A stretch of DNA of 64,000 nucleotides from DATEOR01 sp046733475 (GTDB taxonomy: Bacteria; Actinomycetota; Thermoleophilia; Gaiellales; Gaiellaceae), in contig JBKPPF010000023.1 in NCBI GenBank assembly GCA_046733475.1, positions 1 to 64,000 of the forward strand, read 5' to 3'. The translations under genes were made by a program, and so were the position numbers. The notes below the pieces were generated by a model that was given only the letters and a program-made list of their open reading frames with translations, did not search any database and was not told where the DNA came from. Numbering within the stretch: position 1 is the first letter of the stretch; each line of letters starts with the position of its first letter. This document shows positions 34,079 through 42,644 of this stretch, one piece after another.

Positions 34079-34633
34079 GTGGCCGTCGAGGTCGACGGGG
34101 AGGAGTGGCGCACGGTCCCCGAGGGGGTCGTCGTCCGCTGCTCGCTCAGTGCCGGCATCGACCTCGATCGCTCGCTGGCGCGATCTCTGGCCCGAGAGCT
34201 GAGGCGCGAGCGCGCCCTGGGGACTGCGGTGCGCTCGCTGCGCGCCAGACCGATGTCCGAACAGCGCCTCCGCGAGCGGTTGCAGAGCCGTAGCGTCCGC
34301 CCGGACGCCGAGGATGCCGCGGTCGGCACACTCATCGACGCAGGCTTCGTGGACGACGGGCGGCTCGCTTGCGGCCGCGCTGTCGCGCTCGCGGAGCGAG
34401 GGTGGGGGGACGCTGCGATCGAAGCGCGCCTCACGAGTGAGGGGCTTCGAGAGTCAGACGTCAAAGCTGCCCTGGCCGGGCTCGACGCGGAAACCGATCG
34501 TGCCGACGCACTCGTCGCGGGGCTGTCGCCGCAGAAAGCCTGGTTTCTCCTTCAGCGTCGTGGGTTCGACGCCGAGACGATCGAGTCCGTCCTGGGTGGC
34601 CTGGACGTGAGGGGCGCCGAGGGGCTAGGATAG
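34079..34633 (+). CDS. recX: Regulatory protein RecX
   Basis: A 184-residue helical protein that binds RecA filaments and tempers recombination. The RARPMSEQRLRERLQSRS repeat, DAGFVDDGRLACGRAVALAERGWG and SPQKAWFLLQRRGFDAETIESVL are RecX three-helix repeats. It follows recA by 34 nt, the standard recA-recX pair. The GTG at 34079 is the first sensible start, although the conserved part begins near residue 40 and the N-terminal strand region is poorly conserved in the family. Confidence 0.9.
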   Translation: MAVEVDGEEWRTVPEGVVVRCSLSAGIDLDRSLARSLARELRRERALGTAVRSLRARPMSEQRLRERLQSRSVRPDAEDAAVGTLIDAGFVDDGRLACGRAVALAERGWGDAAIEARLTSEGLRESDVKAALAGLDAETDRADALVAGLSPQKAWFLLQRRGFDAETIESVLGGLDVRGAEGLG

Positions 34634-34844
34634 CCCTGCATCACCACACACAAAAAAGCCTGCATGGAACGGTTTTTCGTTCGAATCGGGAAATCTGTCA
34701 CCAACGACCTTTCAAGCCCAGTTCAATGACCAACGGCCCTGAGACCCGGAGGATGCGCCTCTAGTAGGCGGGCGTAGGCCCGCCGGTTCTGGACCGCCGA
34801 TCGACGAACCCGTTCCTACGGGCCTGACTGCGTAGGAGCGAGGA
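34634..34844 (+). promoter_or_regulatory. Intergenic leader before rny with hairpins
   Basis: A 211-nt region with locally lower GC (34650-34710). It holds a GC-rich hairpin, GGCGGGC/GCCCGCC at 34767-34784, and an inverted repeat CCTACG (34815-34820)/CGTAGG (34831-34836) whose right arm covers part of the AGGAG Shine-Dalgarno (34834-34838) of rny. The region likely carries the rny promoter and a translation-controlling leader; this is inference. Confidence 0.45.
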
Positions 34845-36383
34845 ATGGTGATTCTCATCGGCCTCCTGGTCGCCGGGATCGGGGCAGGCCTGGCCGTCGG
34901 CATCTTCATGGGATCGCGCCTGCTGTCCTCGCGCCGCGCCGGCGCGACGGCGGCCGAGAACCTCCGCCTCAGCGAAGAGGCCAAGCGAGACGCCGAGGCG
35001 ATCCGCCGCGAGGCACAGGTGGAAGCGCGCGAGGAAGCGCTCAAGCTCCGCGCGGAAGTCGAGAACGAGCTACGGGGAAAGCGGGTCGAGATCGTCAAGA
35101 CCGAGGAGCGAGTGCTCGCGAAGGAAGTGGAGATCGACGGCAAGGTGACGGAGTTCGAGCGCCGCGAGCAGGGGCTCGCCGACCGGGAATCGCACCTGAA
35201 GGCGATGCAGGACGAGGCCAAGGCCGCGGGAGAGCAGCAGATCAAGGAGCTCGAGCGGATCTCAGGCCTCACGATCGAAGAGGCGAAGAGGCACGTTCTC
35301 GAGCGCTCCGAGGAACTCGTCCGCCATGAGATGGCGCGGATGGTGCGGCAGATGGAGGAAGAGGCCCGCACCGACGCCAAGCGGCGGGCGAGGAACCTCG
35401 TCGCCGACGCGTTGCAGCGTGTGGCCGCGAGTCACGCGGCCGAGACGACAGTCTCCATCGTCGAGCTCCCGTCCGACGACATGAAAGGCCGGATCATCGG
35501 CCGCGAAGGCCGAAACATCCGCGCCCTCGAGAACCTCACCGGGGTCGATTTCATCATCGACGACACCCCCCAGGCGGTCGTCCTCTCATCGTTCGACGGC
35601 GTTCGCCGGGAGGTGGCGAAGCTCACGCTCACGAAGCTCGTCGAGGACGGGCGCATCCACCCCTCCCGCATCGAGGAGATGTACTACAGCTCCAAGGCGG
35701 AGATCGAGGAACACATCCAGCAGGCCGGCGAGCAGGCCGTGTTCGAGGCCAACTGCGGAGAGATGCACGAGGAGCTCGTAAAGGTCCTGGGGCGGCTTCG
35801 CTACCGGACAAGCTACGGGCAGAACATCCTCAAGCACTCGCTCGAGTGCGCCCATCTAGCCGGAATCATGGCGTCGGAGCTCGGCGCGAGTGTGAAGACA
35901 GCCAAGCGGGCGGCTCTTCTGCACGACCTGGGCAAGGCGATGACGCATGAGGTCGAGGGGTCGCACGCGCTCATCTCCGCACAGCAGGCAAAGCGCTACG
36001 GAGAGTCCCAGCACGTCGTCCATGCGATCGAGGCGCATCACTACGAAGTGCAGCCGCAGACCGTCGAGGCGGTGCTGGTCATCGCCGCAGACGCGATCTC
36101 CGCCTCGCGCCCCGGCGCGCGCGGGGAGAGTCTCGAGAACTACATCAAGCGGCTCGAATCGCTCGAGAAGATCGCCTCCATGAAGAAGGGGGTGGAGAGG
36201 GTGTATGCGCTCCAGGCCGGCCGCGAGATCCGCGTCATGGTCAAGCCGACGGAGGTGGACGACGATACCGCCGTCCTCCTCTCACACGAGATCGCCCGTG
36301 AGATCGAGGATCAGCTCGAGTACCCGGGTCAGATCAAGGTGACCGTGATCCGGGAGTCTCGAGCGACCGAGTTCGCTAAATGA
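34845..36383 (+). CDS. rny: Ribonuclease Y
   Basis: A 512-residue membrane-anchored endoribonuclease that starts mRNA decay. Residues 1-22 are a membrane helix, about 30-190 a long charged coiled coil, about 205-265 a KH domain (GRIIGREGRNIRALENLTG), and the HD domain has the metal-binding pair His360-Asp361 (LLHDLGKA). EAHHYEVQPQTVEA is also conserved. Length is normal. RNase Y is missing from many high-GC Actinobacteria such as Streptomyces, so together with RNase J it is phylogenetically informative. Confidence 0.96.
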   Translation: MVILIGLLVAGIGAGLAVGIFMGSRLLSSRRAGATAAENLRLSEEAKRDAEAIRREAQVEAREEALKLRAEVENELRGKRVEIVKTEERVLAKEVEIDGKVTEFERREQGLADRESHLKAMQDEAKAAGEQQIKELERISGLTIEEAKRHVLERSEELVRHEMARMVRQMEEEARTDAKRRARNLVADALQRVAASHAAETTVSIVELPSDDMKGRIIGREGRNIRALENLTGVDFIIDDTPQAVVLSSFDGVRREVAKLTLTKLVEDGRIHPSRIEEMYYSSKAEIEEHIQQAGEQAVFEANCGEMHEELVKVLGRLRYRTSYGQNILKHSLECAHLAGIMASELGASVKTAKRAALLHDLGKAMTHEVEGSHALISAQQAKRYGESQHVVHAIEAHHYEVQPQTVEAVLVIAADAISASRPGARGESLENYIKRLESLEKIASMKKGVERVYALQAGREIRVMVKPTEVDDDTAVLLSHEIAREIEDQLEYPGQIKVTVIRESRATEFAK

Positions 36384-36490
36384 TCAGGGTTTGAGGCCGA
36401 ACGACGCGGTCACGACCTGGCCGTTCGGCAGCGTCATCTCCACTCGGTCGGTACCGCTCGGATCGGGCAGCGAGCAGGCGCTCGCGGCGT
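36384..36490 (-). pseudogene. Possible remnant of a minus-strand gene end
   Basis: On the minus strand a 33-codon open stretch after an in-frame TGA reads AASACSLPDPSGTDRVEMTL and ends GQVVTASFGLKP at a TGA touching the rny end. It looks like the C-terminus of a lost protein, but no start or family can be assigned. The rest of the gap up to miaB shows nothing else clear. Confidence 0.25.
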
Positions 36491-36583
36491 GAGCTCAAGA
36501 ACGGCACGCTGATTTCCCCCAGGGTTCGACGACCGCCCGATGCTATTGCTCGCGCCTGGCGGAGACAAGGCCGTTTCCGCCGC

Positions 36584-36589
36584 TACAGT
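36584..36589 (+). promoter_or_regulatory. Candidate -10 hexamer for leaderless miaB
   Basis: TACAGT is followed by 7 nt and the GTG at 36597, with no Shine-Dalgarno. It supports 36597 rather than the earlier in-frame ATG at 36540 as the start. Confidence 0.45.
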
Positions 36590-36596
36590 GCTCGAC

Positions 36597-37919
36597 GTGC
36601 GGACCTACTTCGTCTCGACGTTCGGATGCCAGATGAACGCGCATGATTCCGAGCGGATCAAGGGCATTCTCGAGTCGCTTGGGCTCGGGGAGGCGCGGTC
36701 CCAGGACGCGGCCGACGTGATCGTTTTCAACACGTGCACGGTGCGCGAGAAGCCCGACCAGCGGTTCGCCGCTCACTTCGCCCAGGCCCGGGCCCTCAAG
36801 GCGCGGGACCCTGAGAAGGTGATCGCAGTCGGCGGCTGCTACGCGGAGGCACAGCGCGAGCACATCTTCGAGCTCTATCCAGAGGTGGACGTGGCCTTCG
36901 GCCCGGGCTCGATCTCGCATCTCGCAGACTGGGTCGGCGCGGGCGGCGACGGCATTGCGCGCGGGCGGTTCGCCGAGTGGACGGAGTTCGCGGCCGACCT
37001 GCCGGCGCGCCGGGAGCGACGCTTCCAGGCGTGGGTGCAGATCTCGATGGGTTGCAACTCGAAGTGCGCCTACTGCATCGTCCCGGCGGTGCGTGGCAGG
37101 GAGCAGAGCAGAAGGCCCGGCGACATCGTCGCGGAGGTGACGGGGCTCGCGCGTGACGGCGTCCGCGAAGTGACACTCCTCGGCCAGAACGTGAACTCCT
37201 GGGGCCGGGACCTCGTGCCCGAGCTCGCGACGGAGTTCGGTGAGCTTCTGCGTGCGCTCGACCAGGTGGACGGCATCGACCGGATCCGCTTCACGAGCCC
37301 GCATCCCAAGGACTTCAGAGATCCGGTGATCGCCGCGATGGCGGAGTGCGGCGCGGTCTGCGAGCACGTTCACCTTCCGCTTCAGTCCGGGTCCACACGG
37401 ATCCTGAAGGCGATGCGGCGCACGTACAGCCGCGAGCGCTATCTCGCGCTCGTGGACAAGCTACGCGCCGCGATTCCCGATCTTGCGCTCACCACCGACC
37501 TCATCGTCGGGTTCCCGGGCGAGACCGAACGGGACTTCGCCGAGACCGTCGAAGTGGTCGAGGGCGTGGGCTACGACGCCGCGTTCACGTTCGTCTTCAG
37601 CCCGCGCACCGGCACCGAGGCCGCGTCGATGCCCGACCAGGTGCCCGAGGACGTGAAGGCGGGACGCATTCAGCGCCTGATCGAGGTCGTGCAGGGCCTC
37701 GCCGCTCGCCGGAACGCCGAGCGTGTCGGCCGGATCGAGGAAGTACTCGTAGAGGGACCGAGCCGGACGGATGCTTCGGTGCTGCGCGGCCGCACGAGGC
37801 GGAACACGACCGTCAACTTCAGCGGGGATGCCGAGCCTGGTGCGCTCGTCAACGTCCACATCGAGGGTTCGACGTCGACGACGTTGCGCGGCACGCAGGC
37901 AGCTCTCGTCACAGCCTGA
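36597..37919 (+). CDS. miaB: tRNA-2-methylthio-N6-dimethylallyladenosine synthase MiaB
   Basis: A 440-residue radical SAM methylthiotransferase acting on i6A37 of tRNAs. The N-terminal UPF0004 domain binds one Fe-S cluster through Cys11 (STFGCQMNAHDSERIKG), NTCTV and GGCYAE. The radical SAM cluster motif is CNSKCAYC. A C-terminal TRAM domain (about 375-438) binds tRNA. It acts after MiaA, encoded 82 nt downstream. The GTG at 36597 places the conserved TYFVSTFGCQMN at the very N-terminus. Confidence 0.95.
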   Translation: MRTYFVSTFGCQMNAHDSERIKGILESLGLGEARSQDAADVIVFNTCTVREKPDQRFAAHFAQARALKARDPEKVIAVGGCYAEAQREHIFELYPEVDVAFGPGSISHLADWVGAGGDGIARGRFAEWTEFAADLPARRERRFQAWVQISMGCNSKCAYCIVPAVRGREQSRRPGDIVAEVTGLARDGVREVTLLGQNVNSWGRDLVPELATEFGELLRALDQVDGIDRIRFTSPHPKDFRDPVIAAMAECGAVCEHVHLPLQSGSTRILKAMRRTYSRERYLALVDKLRAAIPDLALTTDLIVGFPGETERDFAETVEVVEGVGYDAAFTFVFSPRTGTEAASMPDQVPEDVKAGRIQRLIEVVQGLAARRNAERVGRIEEVLVEGPSRTDASVLRGRTRRNTTVNFSGDAEPGALVNVHIEGSTSTTLRGTQAALVTA

Positions 37920-38001
37920 CCCCCTCTCCTGACATTCGGCGCGCCACCCGCGCGCCTTTCCCGATTAGGCTGGAGGCGGAGGGAGGCCCGCGGCGGCCCC
38001 G

Positions 38002-38901
38002 GTGACGTCCAGCGCTGACCTGTCTGGGATGGTCATTGCGATCTTCGGCCCCACGGCGAGCGGAAAGACGGCCGTCGCCGAGGCGATCGCAGACGCGCTC
38101 CCCGCGCAGATCGTCTCTGCCGACTCGATGCAGGTCTACCAGGGCCTGCCGATCCTCACGAACCAGCCCGACCGCCCGACCGCCCTCGTGGGTATATGGC
38201 CGCTCGATCACGAGGGCTCCGTCGCCGAGTACCAGCGCCTCGCGCACGAGGTCGTCGACGGTGCGCTCTCGAACGGGCGTACTCCGGTCGTCGTCGGCGG
38301 TACCGGTCTCTATCTGCGCGCTGCGCTCGCCGATCTCGAGCTCCCGCCCGCAACGCCGCACGGCGCGCGGGAGCGCTGGGAACGGCTCTACGAGCGGCTC
38401 GGGTCCGAGCGCGCGCACGCCGCCCTCGCAGAGCGCGATCCGCAGGCGGCGCAGGCCGTCCATCCGAATGACCGCCGGCGGGTCGTCCGCGCTCTGGAGC
38501 TGCACGAGGCGGGCGGATCGCTCGCACCCCCGCGAGACCGGCTCTGGAGTGAGGAAACCCGTCACCCGACACTGACCTTGGGCCTCGACGTCCCGAATGC
38601 CGTCCTCGAGGAGCGCATCCGCAAGCGCACGGAGGCGATGTTCGAAAGCGGGGTGGAAGAGGAGGTCGCACGCGCGCTCCGGGCGCCGGTCTCGCGGACC
38701 GCGAGCCAGGTCATCGGTCTTCGCGAGGTGGCCGACCTCCCACCTGGCGAGGCGGTTGGCGCGCTTACGCTCCGCACGCGCCGATATGCGGCGTACCAGC
38801 GCAAGTGGATGCGCCGGATTCCCCACATCCAAGCGGTTGCGGCCGATCGCCCGGCCCTGGAGACCGCGAGGGAGATTCTCGCGCGAGCCCAAGGAGCCTA
38901 A
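38002..38901 (+). CDS. miaA: tRNA dimethylallyltransferase MiaA
   Basis: A 299-residue enzyme that prenylates A37 of tRNAs reading UNN codons. The P-loop is FGPTASGKTAVAEAIA, followed by VSADSMQVYQGLPILTNQP and VVGGTGLYLRAAL. The C-terminal part has VSRTASQVIGLREV. The GTG at 38002 gives a nine-residue extension; the ATG at 38029 is an equally likely start. It supplies the substrate for MiaB upstream. Confidence 0.94.
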   Translation: MTSSADLSGMVIAIFGPTASGKTAVAEAIADALPAQIVSADSMQVYQGLPILTNQPDRPTALVGIWPLDHEGSVAEYQRLAHEVVDGALSNGRTPVVVGGTGLYLRAALADLELPPATPHGARERWERLYERLGSERAHAALAERDPQAAQAVHPNDRRRVVRALELHEAGGSLAPPRDRLWSEETRHPTLTLGLDVPNAVLEERIRKRTEAMFESGVEEEVARALRAPVSRTASQVIGLREVADLPPGEAVGALTLRTRRYAAYQRKWMRRIPHIQAVAADRPALETAREILARAQGA

Positions 38902-38910
38902 CCCCGGAGA

Positions 38911-39720
38911 GTGCTTCGTTACGCTGTCGGCGCTTTGCGGTTCGCGAAATGGCACGGCCTCGGCAACGATTATCTGCTCCTCGAGCGGAACGAGCTCGGT
39001 GCGCCGCTCCAGCCAGATCTCGTCCGCCGACTCTGCGACTACCACTTCGGAGTTGGCTCGGACGGCGTCCTCGAGGTACTCGCCGCGGACGGGGTGCGCG
39101 CGGAGATCGTCATCTGGAACCCTGACGGCTCGACTGCGGAGCTTTCGGGCAACGGAACGCGGATCGCCGCGCGCTGGCTCGCCCGTCGTGCCGGCGTCGA
39201 CGAAGTCACGATCGCCGTCGGCGAGCGCGAGGTCCACGCCCGCATGCGCGGTGGCCTCGAGGTCGAGATGGACATGGGGGCGGTCGAGGTCGCGCCGGCC
39301 GAGGCGCTCGACGTCAACGGGACGCAGTTCGAGTTCACACCCGTTTCCGTCGGGAATCCCCATGCCGTCATCGCCCGCGATCCCGCGCGGGAAGAGCTTC
39401 TGCGGCTCGGTCCGCTCGTCGAAAACCACCCGCGCTTTCCCGAACGCACAAATGTGCAGCTCGTCCGCGTCGATTCGCGCACGGACGCGACCGCGGGCGT
39501 CTGGGAGCGCGGGGCGGGGGAGACGCTTTCCTCGGGAACGAGCGCCTGCGCCATAGCCGCCGCCGCGGTCGTGAACGGATGGTGCGACAGCCCCGTCACC
39601 GTCCACCTCGCCGGGGGCGACCTGCTCGTCGAGCTCGACTCCGACCTCCGCGCGCGGCTCACGGGGTCGGCACAGGAGATCTGCACGGGCGAGCTGAGCT
39701 GGGAGTGGCTGGCCGGATGA
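38911..39720 (+). CDS. dapF: Diaminopimelate epimerase DapF with Ser at both catalytic Cys positions
   Basis: A 269-residue DapF-fold protein. The family normally uses two Cys, in CGNG and ACG(T/S)G, to interconvert LL- and meso-diaminopimelate. Here the first motif reads ELSGNGTR (Ser79) and the second GETLSSGTSAC (Ser208). The flanking motifs FAKWHGLGNDYLLLE, GVGSDGVLEV, VGNPHAVI and WERGAGETL are intact, so alignment of both sites is secure. Cys213 lies five residues after Ser208. GTG start at 38911. It overlaps the DapL-like gene by 4 nt. It may be a Ser/Ser epimerase variant, or a related isomerase. Confidence 0.85.
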   Translation: MLRYAVGALRFAKWHGLGNDYLLLERNELGAPLQPDLVRRLCDYHFGVGSDGVLEVLAADGVRAEIVIWNPDGSTAELSGNGTRIAARWLARRAGVDEVTIAVGEREVHARMRGGLEVEMDMGAVEVAPAEALDVNGTQFEFTPVSVGNPHAVIARDPAREELLRLGPLVENHPRFPERTNVQLVRVDSRTDATAGVWERGAGETLSSGTSACAIAAAAVVNGWCDSPVTVHLAGGDLLVELDSDLRARLTGSAQEICTGELSWEWLAG

Positions 39721-40892
39721 GATTCGCAAAGAGACTCGACCTCGTTCCCCCGTACCTCTTCGCCGAACTGGAGCGGAAGATCGAGGAAAAGCGGCGCGAG
39801 GGCGTCGACGTGATCAGCCTGGGGATCGGCGACCCGGACCTCCCGACGCCCGAGCCAGTCATTCGCGCGCTCGGGGAGGCAGTCGCGGACCCGACGACTC
39901 ACCAGTACCCGTCGAACCGCGGACTGGAGCCGTTTCGCAGCGCGATCGGCGCTTTCTACGAAGAACGTTTCGGCGTCGCCGTCGAACCCTCCACCGAGAT
40001 CATGCCCGTCCTGGGCGGCAAGGAGGGGGTCGCCCACATCGCCTTCGCCTGCCTCGATCCTGGCGACGTCGCACTCGCCCCTGAGCCCGGCTATCCGCCC
40101 TACACCTCGGGACCGCTCTTTGCCGGCGGGGAGGTCCATTACCTGCCGCTCCTAGCGGAGAACGAGTTCATGCCCGACCTGGATGCGGTCCCGGCAGAGG
40201 TGGCCGAACGCGCCAACCTGCTCTTCCTCAACTATCCGAACAACCCGACCGGAGCCGTGGTCGCACCGGGCTTCTTCGACCGCGTGGTCGAGTTCGCACG
40301 CGCGAACGACGTGATCGTCGTCCACGACAACGCCTATTCCGAGATTTTCTTCGACGGCTACGAGGCACCGAGCTTCCTCGCCACGAGGGGCGCCAAGGAC
40401 GTCGGCGTCGAGATTTTCTCGCTCTCCAAGGGCTGGAACATGACCGGCTGGCGGGTCGGCTGGGTGGCGGGAAACGCCGGCGTCGTCGAGGAGTTCCGGC
40501 GCCTGAAGACCAATCTCGATTCAGGCATGTTCGACGCACTCCAGCTGGCCGGTAGAGCTGCGCTCACGGAGTCGCGCAGCTTCCCCGCCGAGATGTCGGC
40601 CGTGTACCGTCGCCGTCGCAACCTGATGATCGAAGCGCTCGCACGCATCGGCCTTCCGGCCGAACCGCCGCAGGCGACGCCCTACATCTGGGTCCGCGTG
40701 CCTGATGGGCACACCTCCGAGACGTTCACCGAGCTCGTCCTCGAGGAAGCCGGAGTCGTGGTCTCGCCGGGCCCGTCGTTCGGGCCGAGCGGAGAGGGCT
40801 ACGTGCGCATCTCGCTGACCGTCGCCGACGAGCGGCTCGCGGAGGCGGCTTCCCGAATCGCAACTTCGCTCCGGGTCGAGGCGGGGGCATAA
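39717..40892 (+). CDS. dapL: LL-diaminopimelate aminotransferase-like class I aminotransferase
   Basis: A 391-residue PLP-dependent fold-type I aminotransferase. The N-terminal RLDLVPPYLFAELERKI and ISLGIGDPDLPTPEPVI are those of the DapL/MJ1391 group. NYPNNPTGAVV and the PLP Lys238 in SLSKGWNMTGWR are clear. DapL converts tetrahydrodipicolinate to LL-diaminopimelate in one step. Its ATG overlaps the dapF stop (ATGA), so adjacency to dapF, and dapA/dapB in the window, supports the DapL assignment; other substrates cannot be excluded. Confidence 0.82.
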   Translation: MRFAKRLDLVPPYLFAELERKIEEKRREGVDVISLGIGDPDLPTPEPVIRALGEAVADPTTHQYPSNRGLEPFRSAIGAFYEERFGVAVEPSTEIMPVLGGKEGVAHIAFACLDPGDVALAPEPGYPPYTSGPLFAGGEVHYLPLLAENEFMPDLDAVPAEVAERANLLFLNYPNNPTGAVVAPGFFDRVVEFARANDVIVVHDNAYSEIFFDGYEAPSFLATRGAKDVGVEIFSLSKGWNMTGWRVGWVAGNAGVVEEFRRLKTNLDSGMFDALQLAGRAALTESRSFPAEMSAVYRRRRNLMIEALARIGLPAEPPQATPYIWVRVPDGHTSETFTELVLEEAGVVVSPGPSFGPSGEGYVRISLTVADERLAEAASRIATSLRVEAGA

Positions 40893-40893
40893 T
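40888..40893 (+). promoter_or_regulatory. Candidate -10 hexamer for leaderless hflX
   Basis: CATAAT overlaps the stop codon of the DapL-like gene and is followed by 6 nt and the hflX GTG. No Shine-Dalgarno is present. Confidence 0.5.
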
Positions 40894-40899
40894 CCGGGT

Positions 40900-42210
40900 G
40901 TGACCCACCACCAGCCGGATCCCGCGCCCGGGGCCGAGCCGGAGCGCGGCTTCCTCGTCGCCGTGCTGGCCCAGGGCGTTGACGAACAGGACGAGCTTGC
41001 CGAGATGCGGGAGCTTCTGCGCACCGCGGGCGTGGAGCCCGTGGGAGAGCTCTTGCAGCGCCGCCCTGCGCCGGATCCGCGCACCTATGTGGGGAAGGGC
41101 AAGCTCGTCGAGCTGAAGCAGGCGGTCGGCGGTTCTGACGCCGAGTCCCTCGTCGTCGACGACGACCTGGATCCGGGCCAGCAGCGCCGCCTCGAGGACG
41201 AGCTCAAGCTGCGCGTGGTCGACCGCACGCAGCTCATCCTCGACATATTCGCCCAGCACGCGACGAGCGCAGAAGGCAAGCTCCAGGTCGAGCTGGCGCA
41301 GCTCGAATACAACCTGCCGCGGATGCGCGGCATGTGGCAACACCTCGAGCGCCTCGGCGGCGGCATCGGGACGCGCGGCCCCGGCGAGTCGCAGCTCGAG
41401 ACGGACCGCCGGCTCGCACGGCGGCGCATCGGCCAGCTCAGGCGCCGGCTCAAGGAGCTCGAGCGCCGGCGCGACACGCAGCGCAAGGCACGCCGTCGCG
41501 GGGAGACACCCGTCGTCGCGCTCGCGGGGTATACGAACGCGGGCAAGTCGACCCTTCTGAACGCGCTGACGGATGCCTCGGTCTCCGTCGACGACAGGCT
41601 CTTCGAGACTCTGGACCCGACCACACGTGGGTTCGCTCACGAGGGCCGCCGCTACCTCGTGACCGACACGGTCGGCTTCATCCGGCGCCTCCCGCACCAG
41701 CTCGTGGAAGGCTTCGCTGCCACCCTCGAAGAGACGCTGACCTCCGATCTGGTCCTGCACGTCGCGGACGCCTCGGCAACGGACGAGCATCTGGACGACA
41801 CCATCGCCGCCGTCGAGTCCGTGCTCGCGGAGATCGGCGGGTCCGAGCTCCCCGTCGAGCTCCTGCTGAACAAGATCGACGCCGTCGACCCCTTGAGGCG
41901 CCGCCGCCTCGCCAACCGCTTCCCGGGCGCACTCGAGGTCTCGGCGCTCACCGGCGAAGGGCTCGACGAGCTCAAAGGCCGCATCGCAACGCGGTTTGCG
42001 GAGCGCCTGCGCCCGGTTCGCCTCCTCGTCCCCTTCGACGAGGGCCGCATCCTCGCCGAGCTCTACGAGCTCGGTGCGCCGATCGACGAGCGGCTGGACA
42101 CGCCCGAGGGGGTCGTGGTCCTGGCCCAGCTTCCGCAGCGGGAGGTCCCTCGCTTCGCGCCGTACCTCGTCGCCGAGCCTGCCGCCGGCGCGAAGGCGCG
42201 CGGCCGGTGA
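40900..42210 (+). CDS. hflX: GTPase HflX
   Basis: A 436-residue ribosome-associated GTPase that splits stalled or hibernating 70S ribosomes. The N-terminal HflX domain (about 15-180) includes RPAPDPRTYVGKGKLVELKQ and MRGMWQHLERLGGGIGTRGP. A coiled-coil arginine-rich linker follows. The G domain starts with AGYTNAGKSTLLNALT (P-loop about 208-216), with DTVGFIRRLPHQLVEGF and NKIDAVD. GTG start, apparently leaderless. The stop overlaps dut (GTGA). Confidence 0.95.
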   Translation: MTHHQPDPAPGAEPERGFLVAVLAQGVDEQDELAEMRELLRTAGVEPVGELLQRRPAPDPRTYVGKGKLVELKQAVGGSDAESLVVDDDLDPGQQRRLEDELKLRVVDRTQLILDIFAQHATSAEGKLQVELAQLEYNLPRMRGMWQHLERLGGGIGTRGPGESQLETDRRLARRRIGQLRRRLKELERRRDTQRKARRRGETPVVALAGYTNAGKSTLLNALTDASVSVDDRLFETLDPTTRGFAHEGRRYLVTDTVGFIRRLPHQLVEGFAATLEETLTSDLVLHVADASATDEHLDDTIAAVESVLAEIGGSELPVELLLNKIDAVDPLRRRRLANRFPGALEVSALTGEGLDELKGRIATRFAERLRPVRLLVPFDEGRILAELYELGAPIDERLDTPEGVVVLAQLPQREVPRFAPYLVAEPAAGAKARGR

Positions 42211-42644
42211 TCGAGCTGGAGATCCAGCGCCTCCGGGAGGACGCGCGGGTGCCGGAACGCGCCTACGACGGCGATGCCGGCCTCGACCTCGCCGCCTGCG
42301 ACGAGGTCAGGCTCGCCCCGGGCGAGCGGGCGCTCGTCGGCACGGGGCTCGCCGTGGCGATCCCCGAGGGGTATGCAGGCTTCGTCCAACCGCGGTCGGG
42401 CCTCGCGGCCCGGCACGGGATCGCGGTCGTCAACTCGCCCGGCCTGATCGACTCGGGCTATCGCGGCGAGATCAAGGTCGTGCTCCTGAACACCGACAGC
42501 GAGAGGACGTTCGTCGCCGAGCCGGGCGAGAGGATCGCCCAGCTCGTCGTTCTGCCCGTTCCCGAGGTAGCAGTCCGCGAGGTGGACGAGCTGCCTGGGA
42601 GCGAGCGGGGCGTTCGCGGCTTCGGCTCGTCGCAAACCGCGTGA
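42207..42644 (+). CDS. dut: dUTP diphosphatase
   Basis: A 145-residue trimeric dUTPase that removes dUTP and makes dUMP for thymidylate synthesis. The five family motifs are present: YDGDAGLDLAA, PRSGLAARHG, GLIDSGYRGEI, GERIAQLVVLP and the C-terminal glycine-rich arm RGVRGFGSS. The GTG overlaps the hflX stop, and the stop overlaps the NUDIX gene start by one base. Confidence 0.96.
   Translation: MIELEIQRLREDARVPERAYDGDAGLDLAACDEVRLAPGERALVGTGLAVAIPEGYAGFVQPRSGLAARHGIAVVNSPGLIDSGYRGEIKVVLLNTDSERTFVAEPGERIAQLVVLPVPEVAVREVDELPGSERGVRGFGSSQTA

Noticed and set aside
34667..34682. GAACG and CGTTC near recX, suggesting a LexA box
   Set aside because: The spacing of GAAC to GTTC is 8 nt instead of 4, and it lies downstream of recX, not before recA.
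34676..34700. GTTCGAATC followed by CACCA, suggesting a tRNA 3' end
   Set aside because: No matching acceptor 5' strand, D-arm or anticodon arm can be folded upstream.
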